Below are positions 1 through 11,699 of a stretch of DNA of 64,000 bases, piece after piece. The DNA lies in assembly GCA_964036665.1 (NCBI GenBank), contig OZ038526.1, forward strand, positions 21,328,001 to 21,392,000, written 5' to 3'. The translations under genes were made by a program, and so were the position numbers. Below the pieces are notes generated by a model. The model was not told the origin of the DNA, ran no database searches, and saw only the letters and a program-made list of their open reading frames with translations. Each line of letters starts with the position of its first letter. Within the stretch, counting starts at the first letter, position 1. The stretch comes from Gordius sp. MW1. Its lineage: Eukaryota; Nematomorpha; Gordioida; Gordea; Gordiidae.

Positions 1-3000
1 GGTCTGAAATTTCAACTGGCGCGCACGCTGTACTTGAATTTGTTGGAAAAAATTTTGATTTTAGAAAAGCGGAGCAAATCTAAAAATTTACCCTCTTTCG
101 ATTTCGACGTAAGTAGTAATTTTTACAATTATTTAAAAACTTTTGGTTTAAAATCGGAGAAAATATTTTTAAAAACCACCGTTTTTTACTTCCGTTTACG
201 ATGTTTACTACATTTTATCTTAATTTGTTCGAGAAGTTTTTCAATATTTCCCTTTTAAATTGTATATATATAGAAAATTTTTAAATTTTTATTTAATATT
301 TTTGATTTAAAATCGGTAAAATTACGAAAAACTCCAACATTTTCACTTCCGTTTATATAACTTTCTTTTAATCGAAATTCATTGGTTTCCTTTTTTATAT
401 TCGTAACCTTTTTAAAGCTTTTTTGATGGTATTCGACCCGACACTAGCTAGTGTTATAAAAACGGTTGGGTTTGGTTTGGTCGACCTTACTAAGACTCAC
501 GGTTGAATCTCGTCTGTTCCTTCAAATTTCGACTGAGCCTAGAGGTCGACTAAGAAAAACAGACTCCAAAGTGCCTTACCAAGGGTCGGCTAAACAAAAC
601 CCAACCGTTTTACTACACTACTCGACACTTTATTTTACAAATGATTTCCAATTTTCTGATTATTTCCGATTATATAACAAAACTCTTGGCACTAAATACT
701 GGCTAAGTTTTACTTTACCTACGTTTGATAAACTGGAATTTAGGCCTTTTAAATGGGCGCATGAAAACTTTTTCATAGTAAAAAGAAAAAAATTTGCCCT
801 CGGGCCGGGGTCAGATAAAGGAATTTTCAGGGAATTATCTAGCCAGCTTCGCAATTGCCCGTTATAAAACGACAACCTAGACAAATTGCCCAAAGAAATT
901 TATATATGAGCTCAAAAACAAATATAGAAATCTGGGCTCTGGCTAGGTCGAAAAATTAAGGCCAACCAGCGGTCATAAGCTAGTGTATTTGCGGAAGCGA
1001 AATAAAATTCATTTACAGAAGCAGAAGTCTCCACAGCCATTAAAAACCCGTATAAATTTCAAGGACAATTATTGAAAAATTACAAGTTGGACACGACGGA
1101 AGGACAACCAAAAATGTTAGAGAAATAATTTCATCAACATTTTGATATAACTTCCATTTATTACCTCTTTAGGGTTTGCTCTTACACGAAGATTTCAATC
1201 GTAGCCTAGTGGCGCTGTCCCTCGAGGTGGTACTCTTTTGTCACGATGTAACCAATTGCGGACGATACGCCTTCCCTTGGATCCTGAACGTTTTAAACCT
1301 TCAGCCCTACGTCTTTTATCGTGTCATCGAATTGGCAGTTAGGGCGGAAGACCGACTTACGCGAGACATGGTCAAACACCTTAATAAAGTGAGAGAGAAA
1401 AAAATGAGAAATTTTTGTTATAGTTTTAATCATAAATTTTTATTTAAAAAGTTATGATTTTGCCCCCCCCCCCCCTATCTCCCTCCCTCTTTAATTTTGG
1501 TTATGCACAGGTGTATGATAATTTTATATTTTTTACTTTTTGGAATTATTTATTTATCTAAGTAAGAATAACACAAACGTTCGGTGTATATATATATGGG
1601 GCAATACATGTGAAATCGATCAAAAACCCCGTTTTTCGGCTGACCTTCTGTCAGACTTTTATGTAAATTTGATGTGAAAATGTAGAAACTATTGATTTAT
1701 TATGAAAAAATTGTGAAGGTTTTTGCTCCATTTGGACAGCTACTACTTTTTAAGTTTTGTGGACTGAAAGGTCAAAATTCACCTTTTAAGAAATCGGGTC
1801 ATGACGCTAAATTTCGATAATTTTTCCTTAATTATTAACCCCCAAATCATAAAATCTTGTTGTGACCTGTCTCAATTGAAAAAAATGAAAAAAAAAATTT
1901 GATTGGTCATTTGATCATCTGATAATGGTCAAAATATCATTTCTACTCTTTACTAGTGTCAAACCTTTTAAAATTCGAAACTGTTTTTTACCACCTAAAC
2001 GTTACAGGTCGTGTTGTAAAAACGGCCGGGTTTTATTTGGTCGACCTTTGGTTTTCCTATGATTAACAGTCGCTTTGGTTTGTTTTTCAAATTTCGACTC
2101 AGCCTAGACGTCGAAGGGTTGTGGTTGGAATTAAATACTTTTTTGCTTTATTTTTGTGTTTTAGATAGAAGAACAAATTTTAGAACGGTTGGCTTGGTGC
2201 CGAGATTCTCCTCTGTGGATCGCGCTGGAAAAAGAATCCGTGCCCTGGTGTAGAGAAGTAAAGTCAAGCAAAATACTATTTTTCAATCATTTTTTTTTGA
2301 TTCTGTTAGTTAAAATATATAAATATTTTACAGATCGCGCTAATATTTATAATAAATGATACAATGGAGTATTGATTTGGAATTAAACTTTTTATAGGCG
2401 GATTTTAAAATATTATATTTTTTAACAAATTTAAACAAAACATAATTAATAATCGAATAAAAAAATGCCTAGCGACCGTACTTTTGTCACAATAATAGTT
2501 GTAAAAAAACTATACCATATGTTTGCAAACCTCAAGGTAACCTGACCCAACCTTAAGGATGGGGTTGGGATTCATTCTGACCTAAGGTTTTGGGCTCGAG
2601 TTTGAATCTAGCCCAAAAAAGTTTAGTATGGGGTTTCGGGAAAACCCTTAGGTGGATGCAAAACCCAGGCTAAACCTAAAAGGAGATCATCCATCACCTG
2701 ACCTTATAGATTAATATAGCGTTAAACTTTATTAAGGATGAATTGAATATGCATCAAACCTGCCTTGCTAATGCTTATCAGCTGTTTGCAATAGACTAGA
2801 TAGACTGCTCATCAACGCACAAAATGTGTACCCTTTTTTCCACCATTTTAATGATAACATGTTAAAGTAATGATTATATAGATGGTATTAGTATAATTTT
2901 GGTAAATTGAATAATCGCAAAAAGGTAAATTAAAGGGTAGATATCAAAAACAGCATTCTAAAATAAATATTATATACACAATACATAAAAATTAAAAATG

Positions 3001-6000
3001 TACAAACTGTGATGATAGTTTGATTAATAATATAGCGTCATCTATATTTTGTATAATATTAATTTATTGACGTTCGTTCATATTTATAAACTAGTGAGGA
3101 AGGCAAATTGATTGTTATAGCGCAAAATTACACGATTGATATACATCAGCTGATGTCTTCAAAATGGAGGAAAATTTGACACATAATTTATTATATGGAA
3201 CATATTGAATGAGCAGTCTATCTATTCTATGGTTGTCACATCGTTTTTTGATCCGGTCTAGGTCTACCTGATTTTTAATCAAATGAGTAATTATATTTGT
3301 TCTCCTACCTTATCCCCATAGGTTTTTAATTCCCGAAATGTCGAGTACGTATCCTGCCAGACGAATCAGGTGATCGCACCGTATTTTATCGACAACCTCG
3401 CCCCGAATGGATCAATCAAAGATGAGCAATGCATACTGACCCCCATTTCAACGGATGGGGACAACCCGGTCGAGGCTCGAGGTAATAAGACGACCGATCT
3501 AAAAGCGAGTGATTTGGGTCGGTTTTGTCCTTTTTTGGAATTTTGTGAGAAGTTATCTGACCCTAAAAACGATTATTCAAGTTTTTTTATGTTCTATTTA
3601 AAAAAAAAATACACGATATAATGAGAAAAGTAAAAAATTTTGTTTACCGTCAATTTTTATGAAATTTTTTTTTGTAAAATTAACACAAAAATGCCTTTAA
3701 ATAATTAAAATTCAGTATTTTTAAATGTAAAATCATACATAGTGGGTTATGGGCCTTATAAGGTTTTTTGTTATATTTAATATGTCTTCATAAATAAAAA
3801 ATTTATGGACGCAGTGGCTACAATTATTTATTTTTCTAAGTAAATCCTTTAGAGGAGTGGGAATGAATTTATATTTTTACATTTTTAATTAATATAAGTT
3901 AATTTCTTTACAAAAAATTAGGTTATAAATCCATTTTTAAAATATACTTTTTAAAAACGGGTTTTATCAGCCAATATTTTTGTTTTCAAATTATTTTCCA
4001 AGTTTTAAAATTTCACTCAAAAAGTACGTTAATTTTATGTTTTTTTATAGAGAAGAGTGATCAGCTAATTTTGGCGGAAACGATGGGGGCAGAATGTCGC
4101 GTTTCCACCAAAACCGTCGTCCAAAATAACCTCGACGATAAACCCGTTAGGATGGGATCTTTAGCCCTATTTTTTCGCAAGGTGACATAAGTTATAAACA
4201 TTTAAAAAAAACAAAATTTCTTGTTTAGTTCAATTTCAAGTTTGAATCCTTGGATTTAAAATATTTTTTTTTATTTTATCTCTGTTTTTTGCTCTATTTT
4301 TGAATATATCTTCAATTATTCGATAAAATTTTATCATAAACATATCCACAGCGGTAAACGCATTATTAGTACTCGTTTTTTGTGTATTGTAATTACTAAT
4401 GTAAAAACGGCTTGTTTTGTTTGTTTGGTCGGCCTTTTGGGTCAATCTGGTCTGTTTTTCAAATTTCGACCAAGCCTCGAGGTCGACTAAGAAAAACAGA
4501 CACCAAAAAACCTTGGTCTCTTTATGTGTTTAGTCGACTAAAACCAAAGGTCGACCAAACAAAACGCAGCCGTTTTTACAACACTACGTTGTATATCGCT
4601 GGGGATCTTGAAGCGCGCCTGAATTTTTTTGTTTAAATACGCACGATTTAATTACTGGATATATTTTGCATCGCGGTTTAATCGTTGAAGTAGAGACCCG
4701 CAGGGGTGACCCGACATTGGGTTGGGTTCTGGTTGAAATTTTAAAAAGCTATCGGGTGTTAAAAGTGACGCGCCTACTATGACTAGAGCCCTGCAAATTA
4801 AAATTTCTTCTGCCCGAGCCCGACTTCTCAATTTCGAAAGGTTTTTTATTTTTGGCCCGAGCTCGACCCGATTTTTCAAAAAAAAAATTTGAAAAAAAAT
4901 TATTTCACTATATAAATATAAATTATTACTTCTATTTACAACTAGGATAAGTTTGAAATAAAAAATTTTCACTCGTTACAATCCATTCGGTTAATCATTT
5001 AAAGCTAAAAATTTAACTTTATAAAATATATTTTTAACAGTTCAAACAAAATAAAAAATCTATTGAAATATTTACTTATCTTATTTCTAACAGCTACTAT
5101 AAATCTATTTAAATAGTAAAATAAGATTGCAGGTCAGTTGTATTATAGTAGGTAGACAAGAGAAAAAAGCTCAAGTTTGGAAGCTCTATAATGTACGCTG
5201 TGCGAAAAATAATTATTTAATATCCAGTTTTATTTAAATCCTATTTTATAAAAGATTAATTTGTTTTAATTCGGGTCGGGCTCGAGCCTCGGGTCGGGCC
5301 GCCGCATCAGGCCCGACCTGAGCCCGAGGCCCGATTGTATTATAAAATTCTGCCCATTGCATTTTAAAGCGCATATGAAAAACACATTAAAATATTCTTA
5401 CTTTATTATTAAAACAATAAAAAGTCAAATTAGCATTTTGTTTTACTTCTTTTACTTCCATCAAAAATTATCCTAAATTTCGTTACCCCCCCCCCCCCCC
5501 ACAGGTATACCACGTGACTAGCGTTCGATTGAGAGATTTATGCCGTAAATTGGACATACCCCCAGAGGGCGAGGCCCTGGGTGGTGCTGGGGGTGGTGGA
5601 TTGTTGCACGTGATTTGGACTTGTTTCGAATGGGCGGTCGTGCATAAACCGGCACTCCTCCGGGATCGGCACGTCGATCAGCTGCTCATGTGTTCGCTCT
5701 ACATCATGTCTAAGGTGAGAAAGCCTATAACAGCTGATCATTATTATTAAGTTACGCGTGTAAAGAAGTAAACGCTATGTCCTTTTTTGAATATTAAAAG
5801 TTAAACCTATATATTTCTTGCACATGAATTTTTCAATATGTCATTGCATAAGGCGCATATTTCTAAAAATACACCTAAAATGGCGGTCTAAGTGGCTTAA
5901 GAAATTTCTATTAAACAGCTGTTTATTTTAGTATGTGTTTATATTCATGCAATCAGCTGATGTTTGGAAGTTTTTGTACCATAATGTCACTTGCTTATCA

Positions 6001-9000
6001 TTTGTATCAGCTGATTTTGGCGAAACATACCTACCGATTTTTGGCTCCTTTTGTAACATAGTCCGCTTGAATTCTGATTAGAATTATTCCAATAGCAAAG
6101 TCCCTAAAGGTTTGTTTTGCAATATGTAATTTTTTAGGTGGTTGGCCAAGATCGATCTTTCGCCGACATTATGAGACATTATAGGACCCAGCCCCAAGCC
6201 CAAAATCATGTGAGTCAGCAATAATTAAATTTCGCGAAAACTTAAGTTTGCAAATATTTATTTTGATTGATTGCCACTAGAGTTGTTAAATTGCTCGCGC
6301 GAGCAATGCTCTGCTCACTATGTGCTTAGCTTTTTGATATTTAATATAAGCAGATTTTTAAAGTTACTAACTCGGCAATTGCTTCTAATAAATCTGCTAT
6401 CTGCTCGAGTTTCTGTTCGGGCAATCTGTTCAGTGCTTGAGCAGATTTTGCTGTTTCGACTCGCCGCTCGAGCATTTTTATAAGCTACTGTTCTGCCTAG
6501 TGCAGCGAACAGCGAGCACGCATTGTGCTACCGCGCATATTAAACAACTCAGTGTGCGGGCTCGCGTCTGGAATTGCAAGTGAGCAATTTAACAACTCTA
6601 ATTGCAGTTAATGAAACTCTTTCCAGTATTAAACTTTTAGAAGCTTTATGTCAAAATTTGAGATTGATTTACTCATTTATGTCCTCTTCGTTCTAAATTC
6701 TTTATACAAAATCTTTAATAGCCCTAGCCAGAAGAGGGCAATGTTAAAATTTAGAATAATTTAGAAGATTTATTAATTATGCCTAAAATTTAAAAATTAT
6801 TATTTCGCCCTTTGAAAAATCTTGCCAAATCCGAGCTAAATTTAAATCTCTATTTAATCTAGGTTTATCGATCGGTCTTGCTGAAAACTAAATTTAAACC
6901 AGCCCCGACGAATAGCCAACCACTATCTAGCGATTTAATGGGTTCGGCCCTAGCTGGAAGTAAGTCGATAACTGTTATTATTATATTAAAATATTCTCTC
7001 CGACAAAAAGTATTTGTCTAAAAAAATTCAAATATATGAATTTATGAATATGTGGGTTGTGCTTACATCGATTAGGATATTTAGGCCCCTATTTTTTAAA
7101 AAATACGATCATCCATCACAAGTTTGAACTTTTAAAAAAGAAGCAAGGTGGGGATTTATTTATTTGAAACTAGTGTTTTAAAAACGGTCTACCTTTGGTT
7201 TAACTAAGGTCTGTTTTTCCAATCTCGACCAAGCCTAGAGGTCGACTAAGGAAAACAGACCAAAGGTTATGTTTAGTCGACCAATACCCTTATAACACTT
7301 TTGAAACAAATTACCTCAACATTATTTGGAATTCCTAGTTATGATCAAAAGTTTTTGGGAAATTAGCGTTTGGTTAAACCCAGCGATAAATCTCAAAAAA
7401 GGCTTAAAAAGCCAAACGATATTAAAGAAGCCTTCGCGTGTGATAATTTAGATTTTAATATTACTTTATTTGAAATTTTGCTTCATATAAAAAATGAAAT
7501 TAAATAAATTTTATTCAACGAGAAAAGGTGTAAGAAAATTGTTTTTAAGTTACTAAATTATCAAAAACTAAAATTTAGACTATTTAGTTAATTAAAAATA
7601 CTTAGTTTCTCAAGAATTTTAAATATTTATTTATTTTAAAATAAGCAACAACACCTACAAAAATTGTTTCCGGCCCAAACGGAGCAGACGATATCTTATT
7701 TCAAACTACCACACTTTTTCAATATGAAGATAGAGAAGAGGAACGTGGAGATATTATTAAATTTTATAATCAAGTAAATTTTTATTTTATATATTTTAAA
7801 ATGATTTTAATTTTGTTGGTTTTTTGCAATATTTTTTATCCAAATAATTTTTCATTGATTTTATATTACATAGGTATTTGTAGAAGAGGTTAAATGCTTT
7901 GCTACCAAGTTTGCCAACTTTGCAGAAAATATGGTAAGATTTTTAAATAATTGTAAAATATCTATTAATTTTTGATTTATGATAGAAGGTCATTTTATCT
8001 AGTATTTATGCATCCATTTGAATTATATATTTGCAAGCGGTTTGCTTTTATATAAGAAATTTAATTAAAAATCGCATAAAATTGTTCAAACAAATGCGTA
8101 TTAAAAACGTTTAAACATTTTCAACTATTTTTTGTAAACGTACTTTATGAAAAAGCTTGGATTACACGAGCAAATATAAAAATTTATGATGCGCAATCGC
8201 AAATAATATCAAATTTGTTATTTATAAAGCTAGCCATCCTATTCTAAATCAAGGTTATTAATTGTTATATCGTTTAGGTTATATAATATTTAATTAAAGC
8301 CATATAACAATTTAATTTTCGAAAATTTCTATTTCCTTTTTTGGAGAAAAAAGAATTGATTCTTGATATAATATCCCTTGAATTTTGAATCTTAAATGAC
8401 CATGAAAATTTGTGAAGTTATTATTTCAGAACATTTTTAATTTTCTATTAAGATACTTTTTATTAATATTATTTCCCAAATATGGATATGTTTTTATGAC
8501 TCTTTACATAGTTATTTATGTACCATTTATTCATGAATTTTTAATGTTTTTGGGTGTTACAGCAGATGAATTTAACAATAAATGATTATTTTATTTTATC
8601 AATATTTAATTTAGAAAAAACAAATTTATCCACCCAACACCCCCCTCCTTTCCCCCCTTCCTTTGTTAACTCCGATTAGCCAATCACCGCGCAAGAAAAT
8701 TTCCGCGAATCATCTGGTCTACGTTTCACCGCTCAAGAAGACATCGGGCGTCCAAAGTCGAAGTCGATTTAATTTCGGGCCATCCGCTTTCAAAAATCTC
8801 ACCAATCAAGCCTTCACCTACTCCATCAACTCCAGCCCTAGCAAGGTAGGTCTATCCCCGGACTATTTTTTTTAATAAAATTTTTTTTTTATAAATGATG
8901 AGTAATAACTGCGTTTAGATTGAGAATTGTTAAGAAAGGGGAAAGGCAATTTTTGATATTGTAGATAGCTTAAATAATTACGCTTATAAATAATGTAAAA

Positions 9001-9887
9001 AGATTCGTAGTTTAAAAAAGTTTTGTTACAGATTGGATGGATAAGTCACTTTTTTAACCACACCCAACCCGGGGTCGGGTTTTGGGTCACCCGTGCAGGT
9101 CTTAAGGGGGAGGTCCTTAAGACTGAAGATCCTTTGAAAAAAGGGCAGAATTAGAACAATATTAAATTTTGAAATTTGATAACGATCATGCTAGAGTCTC
9201 ATAAAGTTTTAATAAATTAAAACGTTGGTAAACAACGTTAAATCCTTTTGATCGAGCTTTTATACGGCAGAGTCAAAATTGAAAAATAACATAGGTCTAC
9301 TACAAACAACCATCCTGCAATTGGACAATGGCAATATAGCCTAAAAAGGGTAGGAAGGGGCCATTTTTTGCACTTGAAGCTCGTTTACTAAAAAACTGGA
9401 AGTTTTGGGGAATTTTAGTACTCAGCTCAATATTCTCTATCAGAGTTATTGGTCTGATTGCGGGATAGTTTGCAGACCTGTGTTATTATTATTCAAGAAT
9501 ATGCTGCAGTAATAAAATTTCTTAAAAAACGAAATAATTTATGAATTATTGTTTTTTTTATTTTAATAAAATAAATTCTGAATTTTAAATAAAAATGTAC
9601 CTATACAGGACTTGGAGCGCCTTAATTCTATGATAAGATTCAATCACCGACTTATGACGGTGCCAAACGTACCGGAAATAATTCAAGGTGTCGACTTGAC
9701 AGCGCCCGAGTCATCGGTTGTCGCTATAAAACGAACTTTTGAATCAGCTGTTCCTTTGACCGAACCCGCTGCGGATAGTGCAATGAATGGGAGCACCTTT
9801 CAAAGTGTAACCGATTGCAAAAAACTTAAATTAGAACCCATCTTGGTACCGGGCTCTGTATCCGCTAAAAGAGGACTACACTTTTGA
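1..9887 (+). CDS. RBL1/RBL2: Retinoblastoma-like protein (p107/p130), 3' part, 12 exons
   Basis: Pocket protein that represses E2F-driven transcription and takes part in DREAM-type complexes in the nucleus. Exons: 1-108 (5' end outside the window), 1173-1388, 2165-2257, 3322-3481, 4051-4181, 5505-5714, 6138-6209, 6863-6959, 7646-7773, 7874-7933, 8615-8845, 9609-9887 (TGA). All junctions are GT-AG and in phase, giving 594 residues. Pocket A is residues 1 to about 140 (FPWILNVLNL, RAEDRLTRDMVKHLNK, EEQILERLAW). A divergent spacer follows, then RMGSLALFFRK and pocket B from about 226 (VRLRDLCRKLD, IWTCFEW, RDRHVDQLLMCSLYIMSK, YRTQPQAQNHVYRSVLLK). ERGDIIKFYNQVFVEEVK follows, then a Ser/Thr-Pro-rich C-terminus with candidate CDK sites and an RLNSMIR motif. 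The order and wording match p107/p130 rather than RB1. Pocket B carries a Gly-rich insertion near residues 255-265. The split between RBL1 and RBL2 may not apply in an invertebrate. Confidence 0.93.
449..620. mobile_element. hAT MITE family A copy (RBL intron)
   Basis: Left end TAGTGTTATAAAAACGG and an inverted right end ending near 620. The interior has the family's GTCGACC and AACAGAC palindromic blocks. The family is defined by copies with exact 8-bp duplications at 7171 and 40683. It sits in the first visible RBL intron (109-1172). Confidence 0.75.
770..1115 (+). repeat. Family D repeat, forward copy
   Basis: Contains GGCCGGGGTCAGATAAAG, an ACAACCTAGACAAATTGCCC block and a CAACCAGCGGTCATAAGCTAG block. 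The same blocks occur in reverse complement at about 37480-37745, and the tail (GTTGGACACGACGGA...GACAACCAAAAA) recurs at about 37163-37200. Unclassified transposon remnant in the first visible RBL intron. Confidence 0.6.
2009..2110. mobile_element. hAT MITE family A fragment
   Basis: The left end (GTGTTGTAAAAACGGCCGGG) and the GGTCGACC block are present, and the right half is missing. It lies in the RBL intron between 1389 and 2164. Confidence 0.6.
2789..3231. mobile_element. MITE with GACTGCTCA terminal inverted repeats
   Basis: The left end AATAGACTAGATAGACTGCT pairs with the right end AGCAGTCTATCTATTCTATG. The target duplication is weak. It is related to the copy at 60275-60698, which has a clear 8-bp duplication, so this is probably a hAT-type MITE. 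RBL intron 2258-3321. Confidence 0.65.
4397..4585. mobile_element. hAT MITE family A copy
   Basis: Terminal blocks TAATGTAAAAACGGCTTG and CAGCCGTTTTTACAACACTA are inverted. The interior carries paired GTCGACTAAG and GGTCGACCAAAC blocks. RBL intron 4182-5504. Confidence 0.75.
4785..5370. mobile_element. Degenerate element with GCCCGAGCCCGAC ends
   Basis: Left part CTGCCCGAGCCCGACTTC and right part with CTCGAGCCTCGGGTCGGGCC then AATTCTGCCCATTGCA form imperfect inverted ends around an AT-rich core. The design matches the GGGCC-rich hAT-type elements at 16335 and 19492. Ends are approximate. Confidence 0.45.
6278..6600. mobile_element. hAT-type MITE, GAGCAATTTAACAACTCTA termini
   Basis: Perfect 19-bp terminal inverted repeats: TAGAGTTGTTAAATTGCTC at 6278 and its complement ending at 6600. 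TAGAG fits the hAT terminal pattern. Flanks ATTGCCAC and ATTGCAGT share the first five bases and look like a decayed 8-bp duplication. The interior is rich in GAGCA and TGCTC. RBL intron 6210-6862. Confidence 0.8.
7171..7299. mobile_element. hAT MITE family A copy with exact 8-bp duplication
   Basis: TAGTGTTTTAAAAACGG left end. Flanked by identical TTTGAAAC at 7163-7170 and 7300-7307. This 8-bp duplication places the family in hAT. The copy is internally deleted (129 bp against about 200 bp). RBL intron 6960-7645. Confidence 0.85.
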
Positions 9888-10141
9888 AAACTCAAAATTT
9901 ATTTTTATTTTTCCAGCACAAAAAATTATTTTATATTATTTCTTACAATCCTTTTATATACGTGTAAAATTATTATTGTAATTTATTTCTTATTATCGAG
10001 GTCTCTTTAAGAGATTTATTTTGTATTATTTTCATGAAGTTTCTTATATATGATGTATCGCGAGCCCTTAATAACCGTGTAACGGAATCGAATAATTTTA
10101 TTTTTTTATTGCTAAATTATATTGTATTTTATGCCTTATAC

Positions 10142-10279
10142 TAGTATTGTAAAAGCGGCTGGGTTTTTTTGGTTGCCCTCTAGGCTTAGTCGAAATTGGA
10201 AAAACGGACTAGAGTCAACCGTTAGTCTCAGTTGAACCAAAGGTCGACCAAACAAAACCCAGCCGTTTTTACAACACTA
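10142..10279. mobile_element. hAT MITE family A copy
   Basis: TAGTATTGTAAAAGCGGCTG at the left and CAGCCGTTTTTACAACACTA at the right. It lies about 250 bp after the RBL stop codon. The sequence from 9888 to 10141 is AT-rich and is probably the RBL 3' UTR; an AATAAA lies at about 10304. Confidence 0.8.
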
Positions 10280-10429
10280 TACATACGACTACGTATTTGT
10301 AGAATAAAGAGAATTACCCATTTTCGATGCTTATCAAATTTAAGTTTTGATTAGCATTATTTAGATAAGTTAAATCTCTATTGGAAATTAGGAAAAGAAT
10401 ATGTAAGCATGGAGCTGCCTTATTTGACA

Positions 10430-10520
10430 TGAATTGTTTAATCAAGTATTTGGTTTCACAGCCGTGGGGTTTGTTTTGATGAGCCGGTTTCCGACCTGAC
10501 GCCAACCCTCTACTTTCTGC
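10430..10520 (-). mobile_element. LINE 3' end fragment
   Basis: The block ATCAAGTATTTGGTTTCACA followed by GTGGGGTTTGTTTTGATGAG also starts the LINE remnants at 23385 and 60156, so this is a short dead end of the same family. From 10521 to 11179 I see only AT-rich sequence with no gene. Confidence 0.55.
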
Positions 10521-11179
10521 TCACGGACTTTAAAAAGTTACAATTCGATTTGGCATATATAGAGTTGTTTGAAAATTTCGCCAAACTATATCAAAAACGA
10601 TAATGTACGAGAAAACAGTATTAATATTTGTGTTGCTTACCATTATAAATGTTTCAACGATTTTTAAGATTAGTTCTGAAATGTTTTGTTAAACAAACAT
10701 CGGTATTTTGGTTTTAGAGATCTTAGGGGGAAAAAATTAAGTAATGGATTCCTCTCGCTTTTATATATAAATCAAATTTATTAAGTTAAAATTTTACCGA
10801 TTAATCAGCAAGTTATTTACGTTTAAAAAACGCCAAAACGTTGTTTTTAGCAACTTTGACACCAAATATTTCAAAGACTTGACGTAGGGGAAAAAATATT
10901 AAATATATATTCGTATTCACCGCGAAAAAACTTTACCAAAAAGTTGCAAACAGATTGCCGGTTGCAATTATAAGTCCATTATTAGTTGACCAGTGAAATT
11001 AAGCTACCGTAGATTCAAAGACTATTGTGGATATACAACAATATTGCCAAATATAATTTTAAAACCTTCCTAGACAGCTGGCCTGAAACAGAGGACGATA
11101 CAATGAAAATACAGAAACTACATATAAAACTGAAACCTTTGGAATACTTTATTATGATGTCAATACGATATCTAAGGCG

Positions 11180-11318
11180 TAGTGTTGAAAAAACGGCTGT
11201 GTTTTGCCTGGTCGACCTATGGTTTTACTAAGACTTACGGTCGCTTCAGGTCTGTTTTTCGAATTTTGACCAAGACTAGAGGTCAACTAAGAAAAACAGA
11301 CTATAAAACCTTTGGTTT
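11180..11318. mobile_element. hAT MITE family A, truncated
   Basis: Left end TAGTGTTGAAAAAACGGCTG and GGTCGACC and AAAACAGAC blocks; the right end is lost. Confidence 0.6.
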
Positions 11319-11525
11319 GTTAATGCTTTAGGGAGGGGCAAATGATCATTTTATAAATTTCAACAAATTTTTGGATTAAGGGCAGCCGCCCCTTCCTGCC
11401 CCCCCCCCTTGGCTAATAACATATTCCCAATAGCTGTTTTCACACTAAGGTGGTCAGCTTATATAGATATTTGACAGGCCAGCCAGCCGTGTTGACGATC
11501 TGATATATTCTACATCTTTTAAAAG

Positions 11526-11565
11526 AAAGTGCCGTGAGCGGGATTCGAACCCGTGAGCGGGCTTT
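11526..11565 (-). repeat. tRNA-like T-arm and 3' end fragment
   Basis: The minus strand reads GGGTTCGAATCCC inside a longer stem, then GCTCACGGCACTTTCTTTT. That is a tRNA T-arm/B box followed by an oligo-T run. The 5' half of a tRNA is missing, so this is a fragment, not a gene. Confidence 0.45.
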
Positions 11566-11699
11566 GGCCTAAAATTATGAATATAAGAGCGAAGGAACGC
11601 ACGTGTAAGTTAATATTTTATAGGTGGATTTTAAATTATAAAAGGCAAATTTAAAACTTGGAAATCTTGAAATGTGCGTCAATGGTTGATATCATATTA

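Noticed and set aside
4652..4972. Minus-strand 106-codon frame
   Set aside because: Lies in the RBL intron over a GCCCGA-rich transposon remnant; no domain and no splice context.
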